DNA of 23,865 nucleotides, from the NCBI GenBank assembly GCA_032718475.1, contig JAUCBJ010003289.1, forward strand, positions 1-23,865. The letters are read 5' to 3'. Origin of the DNA: Nemertoderma westbladi (taxonomy: Eukaryota > Xenacoelomorpha > Nemertodermatida > Nemertodermatidae). Below, piece after piece: positions 10,775 through 19,539 of this stretch. The translations under genes and the position numbers were made by a program. Each line of letters opens with the position of its first letter. Positions within the stretch are counted from its first letter, which is position 1. The notes under the pieces were generated by a model, which saw only the letters and a list, made by a program, of their open reading frames with translations, did no database searches and was not told where the DNA came from.

Positions 10775-11363
10775 TATAAATCGTAGACAACGTCCTCCCA
10801 CTGCTGGTTGCCTTGCTGGTTAAGCTCGGAATCGTAATTTATAAATCATAGATGATTTCCTCCCGCCGCTGGTTGCTGTGGCAGTTAAACTCAGAATCGT
10901 AATCGATAAATCGTAGATGATGTCCTCCTGCTGCTGGTTGCCATGCCAGTTAAACTCGGAATCATAATCGATAAATCGTAGACAACGTCCTCCTGCTGCT
11001 GGTTGCCGTGCCGGTTAAACTCAGAATCATAATCGATAAATCGTAGATGACGTTCTCCCGCTGCTGGTTGCCATGCCAGTTAAACTCGGAATCATAATCG
11101 ATAAATCGTAGATGATGTCCTCCCGCTGCTGGTTGCCGTGCTGGTTAAACTCAGAATCGTAATGGATAAATCGTAGATGACGTCCTCCCACCACTGGTTG
11201 CCGTGCTGGTTAAACTCGGAATAGTACGGTAATTGATAAATTGTAGACAACGTCCACCCACTGCTGGTTGCCTTGCTGCTTGCTGGTTAAGCTCGGAATC
11301 GTAATCGATAAATCATAGACGACGTCCTCCCACCACTGGTTGCCGTGCCAGTTAAACTCTTGA
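10775..11363 (+). repeat. 65-bp minisatellite, about nine copies
   Basis: The phrase CTGGTTG recurs at 10804, 10869, 10934, 10999, 11064, 11129, 11194, 11264 and 11336. That is a period of 65 bp for the first seven units, then 70 and 72 bp where short insertions occur (TAGTACGG-like, and a duplicated CTTGCTG). Each unit also holds GATAAATCGTAGA, CGTCCTCC and GTTAAACTCGGAATC. Period 65 is not a multiple of three, so it is not a coding repeat. A broken extra unit resumes at 11672 after the MITE. Confidence 0.95.
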
Positions 11364-11679
11364 GTCACAATCAAGGCGTTCTATATACAAGGCCATGCCA
11401 TCGAGTTAACTAGGGGCGGTGACTGGGGGCAATAATTTTTTTACAACAATTTGATATTGGGAGAGTTCCATAAATTTTCATGTGTTGCAATTTGGTCAAT
11501 GGACATAATTGAAGCATCCTCGTTAAGTAAGATTTTTAGTAAGAGTAAGATGTAAGATATAAGTAAGATGTTTAAGACAAAATTTTATAGTAGCTAGTGT
11601 CTTAGTTAATCTTGCGCCCAGTCACCGCCCCCAGTAACTCGATGGCATGGCCTTGTATATAGTACGCCTTGGTCACAAT
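11364..11679. mobile_element. 300-bp hAT-like MITE with 8-bp target-site duplication
   Basis: The element is 11372-11671 (300 bp) with inverted ends of about 60 bp. Both ends read CAAGGCGT-CTATATACAAGG inward, then CCATGCCATCGAGTTA and GGGGCGGTGACTGGG. It is flanked by the exact 8-bp direct repeat GTCACAAT (11364-11371 and 11672-11679). An 8-bp duplication and termini of the CARGG type are the hallmarks of the hAT superfamily. Removing element plus one duplication rejoins a minisatellite unit (…ACAAT|TGATAAATCGTA…), which confirms the insertion boundaries. The AT-rich interior is noncoding. Confidence 0.9.
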
Positions 11680-11701
11680 TGATAAATCGTACCGGTAGAT
11701 G

Positions 11702-13157
11702 ATGCTGTTCCAAAAAATCGCAAAGGATAAACTGTAGGCGCCTTGATGGTTAAACTCGTAATCCAGTGATCCTTATTATTGCAGATTGGCAGTCGCATAC
11801 GCCTGTAGGCCTATCTGCGTACATAGGCAGGCAGGGCAGATAGGTATACTGGTCGGTCAGCTGGTATATTATGATTATTCATCTTATTTCCTGCGATATT
11901 TCCTAATTTCCTAGCTTTAAGGTTTTTAGCTTATTTCCTAGGAATTAATGTTAATCACTAATTTCGCTTCAAACCTGCAACATATATAAATAATTTAGAA
12001 AATAATTTAGATCAATTTTTTTTATTTTATTCCCATTTATATATTTGTATACCCTTACTCTTTATTACTTTTGTACTGCTACTAATTGAAATCTATTACT
12101 TCATATGAAAGGCAATGATGATATCTGGAAGTGCCGTCTGAGTTTTCATCAAACAATCCTTTGATTATTGAGCAATTAACACTGAAATGCCTTTATTTGA
12201 CTCCAATAATACAGCCTACTTATACTGTAACTTAAATTTTATTTAAATAATGGTTATAATTACAGTAGCATAAAGTCGAAAACTTTTAAGATTATACTAT
12301 TTAGAACAGCAGTAGAACTAGTACTCCTATACGGGAGTCTATCTCTGCATGGCACATACACAAGAATGCCAAGCCGTGTTCAATCACTTCACTGTGTCAA
12401 GTACAATGTACACATCTCCAATCATGCTGTTCCAAAAAATCGCAAAGGATAAACTGTAGGCGTCTTTAAGGTTAAACTCGTAATCCAGTGATCCTTATTA
12501 TTGCAGATTGGCAGTTGCATACGCCTGTAGGCCTAACTGCGTACATAGGCAGGCAGGGCAGATACAGTAGTTATACTGGTCGGTCAGCTGGTATATTATG
12601 ATTATTTATCTTATTTCCTGCGATATTTCCTAATTTCCTAGCTTTAAGGTTTTTAGCTTATTTCCTAGGAATTAATGTTAATCACAAATTTTGCTTAAAA
12701 CCTGCAACATATAGGCCTATAAATAATTTAGAAAATAATTTAGATCAATTTTTTTTATTTTATTCCCATTTATATATTTGTATACCCTTACTCCTGTACG
12801 TACTCTTTATTACTTTTGTACTGCTACTAATTGAAATCTATTACTTCATATGAAAGGCAATGATGATATCTGGAAGTGCCGTCTGAGTTTTCATCAAACA
12901 ATCCTTTGATTATTGAGCAATTAACACTGAAATGCCTTTATTTGACTCCAATAATACAGCCTACTTCTACTGTAACTGAAATTTTATTTAAATAATGGTT
13001 ATAATTACAGTAGCATGAAGTCGACAACTTTTAAGATTCTATTATTTAGAACAGCAGTAGAACTAGTACTCCTATACGGGAGTCCATCTCTGCATGGCAC
13101 ATACACAAGAATGCTACGCTGTGTTTACTGTGTCAAGTACAATGTACACATCTCCAA
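11702..13157 (+). repeat. Tandem duplication with 722-bp period
   Basis: Copy 1 starts at 11702 and copy 2 at 12424, both with ATGCTGTTCCAAAAAATCGC. They remain closely similar through the end of the split insertion, the right half of repeat A and the reverse transcriptase fragment, to GTACACATCTCCAATCA (about 12423 and 13157). Differences are few, for example a CTGTACGTA-like insertion in copy 2 and TATAGGCCTATAA versus TATATAA. This implies a recent duplication. Confidence 0.92.
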
Positions 13158-13262
13158 TCAGACACTATATAATATTGGAGGAGTTACTCAAAGTTTCTGG
13201 AAACACTGAGTAACATTGTGCAACGTAAGTTTCTGTGTGTGTGGAAGTCAGAAACTTCTTGC
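13006..13262 (+). mobile_element. Non-LTR retrotransposon reverse transcriptase C-terminal fragment
   Basis: The frame from 13015 reads KILLFRTAVELVLLYGSPS, then GTYTRMLR, then HISNQTLYN. The C-terminal part of many non-LTR reverse transcriptases reads K..LF...V.SVLLYGSETW...DG.YTRMLR....H.TN..LYG. The TW...LEKRLD part is missing, a short in-frame deletion. After a frame change near 13205, IVQRKFLCVWKSE resembles the following RRL.FAGHCWRS block. There are no catalytic residues in this part. A second, more damaged copy lies in the tandem duplicate at about 12270-12423. Both are relics. Confidence 0.7.
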
Positions 13263-14380
13263 TGCAACATTTTAAAAAGTTATATTCCCAGCAACAATTT
13301 TAATTACTTATATTACATCCATTATTATACCAGCTAATATTTGATAATTTGAGTAATTCTTTCTATATTATAAATAAATGAGTGGACAATGGACATGTTA
13401 GCCATTTCCTATTTATTTTGGAATAATATTTTTTTTTCTCGAGGGACATGTTTTACGTTCTTTGGGAAACAAGTTGCTCTGTGTGAGAGGGGCATACCCA
13501 AGGCCTCTAATAATGACTATTAGTGTGAGGACGACATGTTTACAACTTCCAGTACTTCATTCTCACTCGACCCTGACTTTACTTGCAATATTTATAAAAT
13601 ACCTCCAGTTACGAGAAAAGGGAAATGATGAAAATACTATTTCGACAGTTTCGTTTTTCCACGATCCAGTGATCAGATTATATCAATCCAACTCTGATCC
13701 CTTGTATATTTTTTATATTGTTACTTTTTCGCTCGAATCTACCGCAAAATCGGGAGAAATATGAGTAAAGCAATCCCAAAGGATTGCATTAATTTTACTT
13801 TTTTCCCGGTGAAAAAGGTAAAACCAAATGTTTTTGATTTAATTTCTTAAGTTTTATTACATGTGTTGAAAGACTACGGAAGCAATATAGTAAATTACTG
13901 CAGTTCAATTTATTTCCAACACTATTTTTGTTCTATCTTTTGTTAAGGAATTAAGGAACAAAAAGTACAAATTTAAGAATAAAATTACTCCTCACACACA
14001 TAAACTTTTGTTGCCCAATGTTTCTGAGTGAGCACGGAACAACTTTTGTTTCAAAAACAACAGCACAGCAACTTTTGCTCCGTGTGAGGGGGGGGGGGGG
14101 GGGGGGGGGGCTTGGGTTTTAAGGGGACGATTATCCCAAATATATTATTTTAAAACTACTACCAGACTACTCTGCAATTTTAACACAAACCTGCTGAATG
14201 TTTGATGGACATTGAGTGAAAAATAATAATGTAGTACTGGTAAGAAATTTAGTGATGAAAAATGTCATAAGGGGCAGAGCTGACTGTCCCCAGTCTTTTA
14301 AATCACTCTATTTCTACTAAGTATTAAAGCACATAAATTTATTCAATCAATCTAAATCTAAGCTGTGCTTTTGTTTAATT
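13263..14380 (+). other. Repeat B copy 2 and flanks, no gene seen
   Basis: 13618-13710 matches 9598-9690 (GGGAAATGATGA, AGTTTCGTTTTT, CAATCCAA-CTGATCCCTT). 13747-13986 matches the repeat at 7474-7850. Around 13990-14085 there are several variants of CAACTTTTG and GCACGGA in direct and inverted order, just before a long G run. The open frame at 13462-13764 is repeat sequence, not a gene. Confidence 0.5.
14088..14110 (+). repeat. 23-nt uninterrupted G run
   Basis: Follows CTCCGTGTGA and precedes CTTGGG. Potentially G-quadruplex forming. The true length may be uncertain, since homopolymers are poorly sequenced. Confidence 0.9.
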
Positions 14381-14570
14381 TAAAAAGTCGAATCAAATCG
14401 AATATTTTCTTCGATTCGATTTCGTGATTTTTCAATTCGATTTGATTTCTGAAAAAATAGCTTTCGATTCGATTTCGTCACAGTGAAATTCGTTCGATTC
14501 GATCCCAGTTCCTGCTCCTAATAAATGCAAATTCAAGGCAATGGAGTTAATCACTACGCCAAGGTGGGTT
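14380..14570 (-). repeat. Possible tRNA-derived SINE head with TTCGATTCG expansion
   Basis: Read on the minus strand, TGGCGTAGTGATTAACTCC (14561-14543) resembles a tRNA A box with D arm. GGATCGAATCG (about 14505-14495) resembles a B box at suitable spacing. Beyond it (14380-14500) the phrase TTCGATTCGATTTCG recurs several times, like a microsatellite grown from the B-box sequence. No tRNA fold was established. Confidence 0.35.
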
Positions 14571-16271
14571 ATAGAGATTGTTTAAACTGCCGGTTTGGAT
14601 TTTGCGATTCAAATTAGAATTTCGAAAAGTTATGGATCCAGAGATTTGGGCTCTATCCAGTTTCGTACACGTCAGGCAGCCAGTGAAATAGGCGCTTACC
14701 CTGGTATAGTTATCGTTTATTGTTTTGGTTAGAAAAGCCCGTCTCTGTAACCTGCTCCTTTCCCTCAATTGTTAAAGTGGCTCTTTTTTGTTTTGGTTAG
14801 AAGAGCGTGCCACTGTAACCTGCTCCTTTCCCTCAATCGGTATATATAAAAATGACCTAAATAAATGTCCCTGGTGTGTACCAAACCGGAAATTCCCGAG
14901 AATTGGCGTTTTAATACAAAAAATTAGGTTGTTCCTACCCGGGTGACGTGACACCAGTCTAACGTCGATCCCTAGCAGCCATGTGATGAACACTGACTGA
15001 CTGAGGGCTGGTTTACTCGACCTGTGGACTGGTGGAGGTCAGGAGGTGGGTGTTACTGATTTTCTCGTTAAGTTCGACCAGTTACGGTCATTTTCAGTCA
15101 GGCCCGGTTAGTTCTGTAGTTCGTCATCCATCCACTCTGCCACTACCGGAGTCTGTAAGTTCTGACCGTCTTTCTATCTTTTGGTCTTTCCCTTCATTCA
15201 ACAGTTCAACATTGATGTACAACTGTCTGACTGTGCAATGTGTACAACTGTTACCACCAATCACAGAGCTGCTTTAAGCATTCAGGCAGAATTGCTGCCA
15301 GATGTTGGCATCCAAAGGCATCATTCAGTCATTGCAGCATTGTGCCCACATTCTTTCACATGTTTGAGCTTTGATTGAGGCTGACAGTACTGCAGTACAG
15401 CAGTAATGCATTTACTGCATTACGACAGTCTGACAGTGGACACTACAGTACACAGTTAACTGCAGTACGACGCCATTAAATTCACTGAATTAATGATGTA
15501 ATCAAATCAGATAGGCCCTAGGCTGCTAGGGCTGTAGGGCTAATGTGGTTTATCCGCTTTTTACCGGTAGATTAATTTGCCATTTTTATTAATATATGCA
15601 GCCAGCAGGCCAGACAGTCAGAAAGGTGTGCAATAGGCTGATAGGGCAGTCTGGCAGTAGGGCCTAAAAATTTACAACAATATAACGGTCTGTCGGTACC
15701 TGGGTACCGGTAACAGATAGCCTAGCTGCTGAGCAGCCTAAATAATAACTGAACAAACATATGGTGATAAAAAACCGGACTCCGACTGCGGTACCGGTAC
15801 CGTACCGTTTGCATATTACCAATTGAGCAATGAGCATATTAACTTAATTTCGCGAATATTTAATTTTGAAATTCACCATTTAAGAAACCATTTAAAGGAA
15901 AGTAGCAGGTCATAATGGCAGGCTTTTCTAACCAAAACAATAAACTAAATTTAGGCTGTTAGGCTTAGGAACACAGTTTACCTGTCTGCCTGTTTATAGT
16001 AAAATGTTTACTTTATATGTACTACCGGTGACCGGTACCGGTACAGAACTAATTTTTCAATATTAATTTAACATTAACCATATCTTCCTATTGGATTGGA
16101 AGGCTGAAACGACACCCCAATCATGCCAATTGGAAATTTGCGTACCGTTTACCTTAACAAGAACAACGACAGAACGAACACGTACTGACCTGACGTACAG
16201 ACGTCAGACGTACCGGTACTGCAGTACTGTAACATCAGAATAGGCCTATCTGAAATAAGTCTATGCTACCG
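14571..16271. other. Repeat- and microsatellite-rich stretch, no gene seen
   Basis: Holds a pair of the TTTTGGTTAG repeats (14718-14836) and a reverse copy at 15900-15955. It also has many short palindromes (GTACTGCAGTAC, TACCGGTACCGG, TAGGCCTA), dense at 15385-15480, 15700-15810 and 16015-16250. The open frames at 15032-15378 have no recognisable protein content. Confidence 0.5.
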
Positions 16272-16683
16272 CCAGGCCCATAGCCAGTAAGGTGAAGGTA
16301 GGCGCCGCCTACCCAAACGTGGGTCTCGCCTACCCAATTTTTTGGAAAAATTTTTACTCCATTGGTAATAATTTTACATTTTTACACAACCATTTTCTGG
16401 TTCCATGTGTCTTCTTTAAACATTAGCCTTGTAGTAAAAGCAAACACCGGTACATATTACACTCAGATTGTAAGTTACTTTCATTTTAATAATACCTTCC
16501 ATAGGCCAACTCTGTTACTACTACTACTGTACAGTAGGGCCTACTCCACCCTTACAGTCATCGAATACTGGTCCCTGTAAGGTACGCAGCAAACTTTTCC
16601 CGCGTCCAATCTTCGCCCTCAAAATGAGCAACTACCGCCCGGCGGAAACCTTGAACCTTCGCCCGCGCCCCACAGGCAATCTT

Positions 16684-17005
16684 CAATAATAATAATAATA
16701 ATGGCTTATTAACGTGCCCCCTTCTAACATCAGTCATGCAGAGGGCACCGTAATCAAATATATAGTTCTGCACATTATTTAAATACAAATACTAATTAAT
16801 TATTACAAACTTGTATTTACAACACACATTAAAAATACAAGGGATTTAAAATTATTACATCAAGTTATCGCAAAATAATTTACGATATCTAAAAAACATA
16901 CAGTACTAATTTCAAAAATATAAGTTCTTCCATTACAAATTTGCAAAGATAACCGATGCCATAAATAGCAAAGTTGAAATACTGTACAGTGTTTGGCCAT
17001 AAATT
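16684..17005 (-). mobile_element. Non-LTR retrotransposon 3' end, minus strand
   Basis: The reverse complement of this segment matches 18538-18893 (GGGCACGTTA-TAAGCCATT, TACGGTGCCCTCTGCATGAC, AAATCCCTTGTATTTTTAAT, TTATCTTTGCAAATTTGTAA). It ends in an (AAT)n run at 16684-16702, the tail of the element. Only 3' untranslated sequence is present, so it is severely 5'-truncated. Confidence 0.85.
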
Positions 17006-17175
17006 AAATCTTCACCCACTAAACAATGATTGTTTTGGTGAGAAAAAGCCGTCTCTGTTACCTGCTCCTTTCCCTCAATTTGTAACAACATCGTTTATTG
17101 TTTGGTTAGAAAAAACTGTCTCTGTAACCTGCTCCTTTCCCTCAATTGGTAACTAAAATGGTTTCTAACACAAAT

Positions 17176-17292
17176 CTTATTGGGCGAAGGTTGCTCGCAG
17201 GCGAAGATTGCCTTGCGGGCGAAGGTTTCCCCAGGCGAAGGTTGGACTGTTGGACGCGGACGAAGATTTGACATGGGCGAAGGCAGGAAGGT
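17176..17292 (+). repeat. Degenerate GGGCGAAGGTT tandem array
   Basis: Seven or so variants of (G)GGCGAAGRTT spaced 14-27 bp. The reverse complement form occurs at 16600-16685 (ATCTTCGCCC, CTTCGCCCGCG). Together they form an inverted arrangement inside the composite element. Confidence 0.7.
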
Positions 17293-17563
17293 TGCACCCA
17301 ACCATCCTGTAATGGTACATACAGTATTTTGCTTAGAATAGAATATAATCTGCTTATGATGTAACTACTGTAGGTACCTGTTGAGTGTGTTGTGTATTAC
17401 CAATAAAAGGGATGTTTATCTGCAACTCTCCCCCACCTTCTTAGGTCCACGTAGCAAGGTCAGTTGTTGGTGTTATGGCTGCATGGCGTTCTTGTTGTTA
17501 ATTTCCAGTTGGATTTGAGTCTTATAAAAGTTTAGTTTAGTTTAGATAATTTTAGCTTCATAC

Positions 17564-17640
17564 AGCGTAGTGGCGAAGTTGGTAGAGCGTTGGACTTGGA
17601 ATCTCTAGGCCTACATACCGAGTTCAATCCCACTTTCCGA
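17564..17640 (+). repeat. tRNA-like sequence (SINE head or tRNA pseudogene)
   Basis: An A box TGGCGAAGTTGG at 17571-17582 continues GTAGAGCG, as in a D arm. An anticodon-arm-like GGACTTGGAATCT follows, with TGG (Pro type) in the anticodon position. A B box GAGTTCAATCC lies at 17620-17630. An extra CTAGGCCTACAT lies where the variable loop should be, and no acceptor stem can be paired. It is therefore a degenerate tRNA or the promoter of a tRNA-derived SINE, not a working tRNA. No tail or repeat partner was found in the window. Confidence 0.55.
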
Positions 17641-17972
17641 TGAATTTTTATGGTAGTAAGATTGGTAGTAAGCCATTTCAAGGAGACAGTTAATGCGTTT
17701 GGCGTTAGTAGACTGGTAGAGGCTGACCTGCGCGATTTCGCGCTTGTTTATGTTGTGCTTTGTATACAAATGATGAACTGATGGCGGACTCCATGTAGAC
17801 CTGTACTGGTCAGCTGGTACTCTGTAGACCCTACTGTAGTTTTGCTTTCTACTTACTGTTCTACCTACTTGATACAATTAAATCTATTATAAAATTTATC
17901 CAAATGAACATTTTCGCCTGCCTACCCTGATATTCCCTCGCCTACCCAACTAAAAAATCCTGGCTATGGGCT

Positions 17973-18246
17973 TGGCTACCGGCTACCGGTATATCTGTAT
18001 AGCCTAGGCCTATACATACTGCAGAGCAGACAGATATAGCTCTGACTGTCTGTAGCTGGTAGTTGTATGTATAGGGCAGTACTGCAGTAGGGTGATCTGG
18101 TTATAGCCGTAGTGCATAAACTGATAAGAGTTTACCGGTAGTGCGGAAGCCGTTAGTGCGGAAGGCCTACCGCTACCGTTAGTGCTGTAGTGCAGTAGGG
18201 GCTACCGGTACCGGTACTGCGGTACTGACCTAGGCCTGTAGGTTAT
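17973..18246. other. Short-palindrome-rich spacer
   Basis: Dense in TACCGGTA, AGGCCTA and ACTGCAGT phrases and in GTAGTGC / GTGCGGAAG(G)CC repeats (18148-18195). No gene. Confidence 0.5.
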
Positions 18247-18893
18247 TAGATTGACCTGAGAGATCCAAGTATTACACTTGAGATGTTTAAAGCTAGACTG
18301 AAAACACACTTTTTTAATCTGTATTTTAACTCATAATTCTGTAATTGTTGCAAAGTTTTTAATCGGGAAATTATTTATAAAAATTATAATTGTATACATA
18401 TAGGAACATAATTATTATTAAAGGGATAACAATACAGAACTATGATGCTATTTATGAATTATGATTTTATCGATGACATTTATTTAGAACATTTTTAGAA
18501 CACATTGCATTTTATGCATTTTATATTCGATATATTTTTAATTTATGGCCAACCACTGTACAGTATTACAACTTTGCTATTTATGGAATCGGTTATCTTT
18601 GCAAATTTGTAATGGAAGAACTTATATTTTTGAAATTAGTACTGTTTGTTTTTTAAATAATCGTAAATTATTTTGCGATAACTTGAAGTAATAATTTTAA
18701 ATCCCTTGTATTTTTAATGTAATAATTTTAAATCCCTTGTATTTTTAATGTGTGTTGTAAATATAAGTTTGGAATAATTAATTTGTATTTAAATAATGTG
18801 TGGAACTATACATTTGATTACGGTGCCCTCTGCATGACTAATGTTAGAAGGGGGCACGTTATAATAAGCCATTGCCCATTATTATTATTATTA
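18247..18893 (+). mobile_element. 3' end of a CR1/L2-like non-LTR retrotransposon
   Basis: The frame at 18250-18336 encodes 28 residues and a TAA stop, including LEMFKARLKTHFFNLYF. Many CR1/L2/Rex-type ORF2 proteins end with a FKxRLKTHLFxxxF motif, so this is the extreme C terminus. A TAG lies just upstream, so the copy is 5'-truncated at about 18247. About 540 bp of 3' untranslated sequence and an (ATT)n tail (to 18892) follow. A 31-bp unit ending TATTTTTAATG occurs twice in tandem at about 18690-18751 and only once in the minus-strand copy at 16684-17005. Confidence 0.75.
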
Positions 18894-18901
18894 TATAATT
18901 A

Positions 18902-19497
18902 TAGTACGTTTGAACGACACTAGCCAAACGAGCCTAAAATCAGATAAATAATGGTACCAGTACCGGTATAGCAGTATTGTGCACCACCTTGCGGATTGCA
19001 TGGGTATTATTTATTAAGTTATTTGAAGGGAATGTATTATTATAATGTAAACTATATTACTACTATTATTTACTAGCTTAATTATGTAATATTTTAGCTT
19101 AATCTATTAGTTTAATTACGATTTACTGTGCGCCGTACGTTTACATTCTACCGTACATACATCAGTACATTACCAATATTATTATTAATATTTACCCCGA
19201 CTGTGGGTGTATCTTATTGTAAAAAAATATTACAAAATAATAACGCTGTTGCCTGGTTGCAAAACGGTTGTTTATTTCATATGTTGGCCCTGAAAAGGGC
19301 TGTTTGGATTGGTTAAGTCAGGTCGTACAGTAGTTGGCCCCGAAAAGGGCCGTTTGGATTGGTTAAGTCAGGTCGTACAGTAGTTGGCCCTGAAAAGTGC
19401 CGTTTAGGTTGGTTGAGGTATAAGGTACAGTATAGACATCCAGCAAGGGTAGTAAATGCTTGAAAAATGCAAGGAGGTTTAAGAAAGGTCGGTCGCG
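18902..19497 (+). mobile_element. Merlin-like left end, copy 1
   Basis: Nearly the same as 20944-21479: starts TAGTACGTTTGAACGACACT and includes CACCTTGCGGATTGCATGG and TGCGC-GTACGT. It ends AGAAAGGTCGGTCGCG. Minus-strand translation of the last part gives RDRPFLNLLAFFKH, the last residues of the transposase seen in copy 2. Homology stops inside a perfect palindrome at 19487-19514, where a THAP gene begins. No matching right terminus is found before the next copy, and no target duplication can be assigned. Confidence 0.75.
19284..19430 (+). repeat. 50-bp tandem repeat, three copies
   Basis: TTGGCCCTGAAAAGGG and following GTTTGGATTGGTTAAGTCAG repeat at 19284, 19334 and 19384 (period 50). Copy 2 of the element has a single unit at 21381, so the array grew in this copy. 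Confidence 0.9.
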
Positions 19498-19514
19498 TTT
19501 ATACGCGACCGACC
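19487..19514. repeat. Perfect 12-bp-stem hairpin at the Merlin/THAP junction
   Basis: GGTCGGTCGCGT, loop TTAT, ACGCGACCGACC. The first arm belongs to the element end shared with copy 2; the second arm does not occur there. Confidence 0.9.
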
Positions 19515-19539
19515 TGGAAACAGGTAAACATAAACTGGA

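Larger units (their letters stand above)
10485..11981. mobile_element. Insertion with GTTGCAG/CTGCAAC ends and a central minisatellite
   Basis: This block splits repeat A. Its ends are GTTGCAG and CTGCAAC, a perfect 7-bp inverted pair. Both are flanked by ATAT, a possible 4-bp target-site duplication that is weak in AT-rich DNA. Both subterminal zones contain TTATTTCCTAGGAA phrases; the left one is an 18-bp perfect palindrome at 10557-10574. The core is a 65-bp tandem array plus a later hAT-like MITE. No transposase is seen. A nonautonomous DNA transposon with central tandem repeats is the best reading; the superfamily is unknown. Confidence 0.55.
16272..17972. mobile_element. Composite bounded by GCCCATAGCCAG inverted ends
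   Basis: The left end reads GCCAGGCCCATAGCCAG (from about 16272) and the right end CTGGCTATGGGCTTGGC (to about 17972). TACC lies just outside each end, a possible 4-bp target duplication. Inside each end lie CGCCTACCC phrases (16300-16340; 17918-17950). A second inner pair follows: CTTCGCCC-rich sequence at 16575-16682 and the opposite-strand GGGCGAAGGTT array at 17176-17290. The middle holds a LINE 3' end on the minus strand and the TTTTGGTTAG repeats. No transposase is visible. Confidence 0.5.

Noticed and set aside
10775-11363. CRISPR array
   Set aside because: Whole units repeat without unique spacers, and the context is a eukaryotic genome.
13462-13764. 100-residue open frame
   Set aside because: The underlying DNA matches noncoding repeat copies at 9598-9690 and 7474-7850, in which the frame is not kept.
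14547-14993. Two adjacent minus-strand open frames of 73 residues
   Set aside because: They read through the TTTTGGTTAG dispersed repeat pair; no protein-like signal.
15032-15378. Overlapping plus-strand open frames
   Set aside because: Low-complexity Ser/Leu-rich translations without motifs; no exon borders chosen with confidence.
17564-17640. Functional tRNA-Pro gene
   Set aside because: No acceptor stem and an insertion in the variable region; only the internal promoter and anticodon arm resemble a tRNA.
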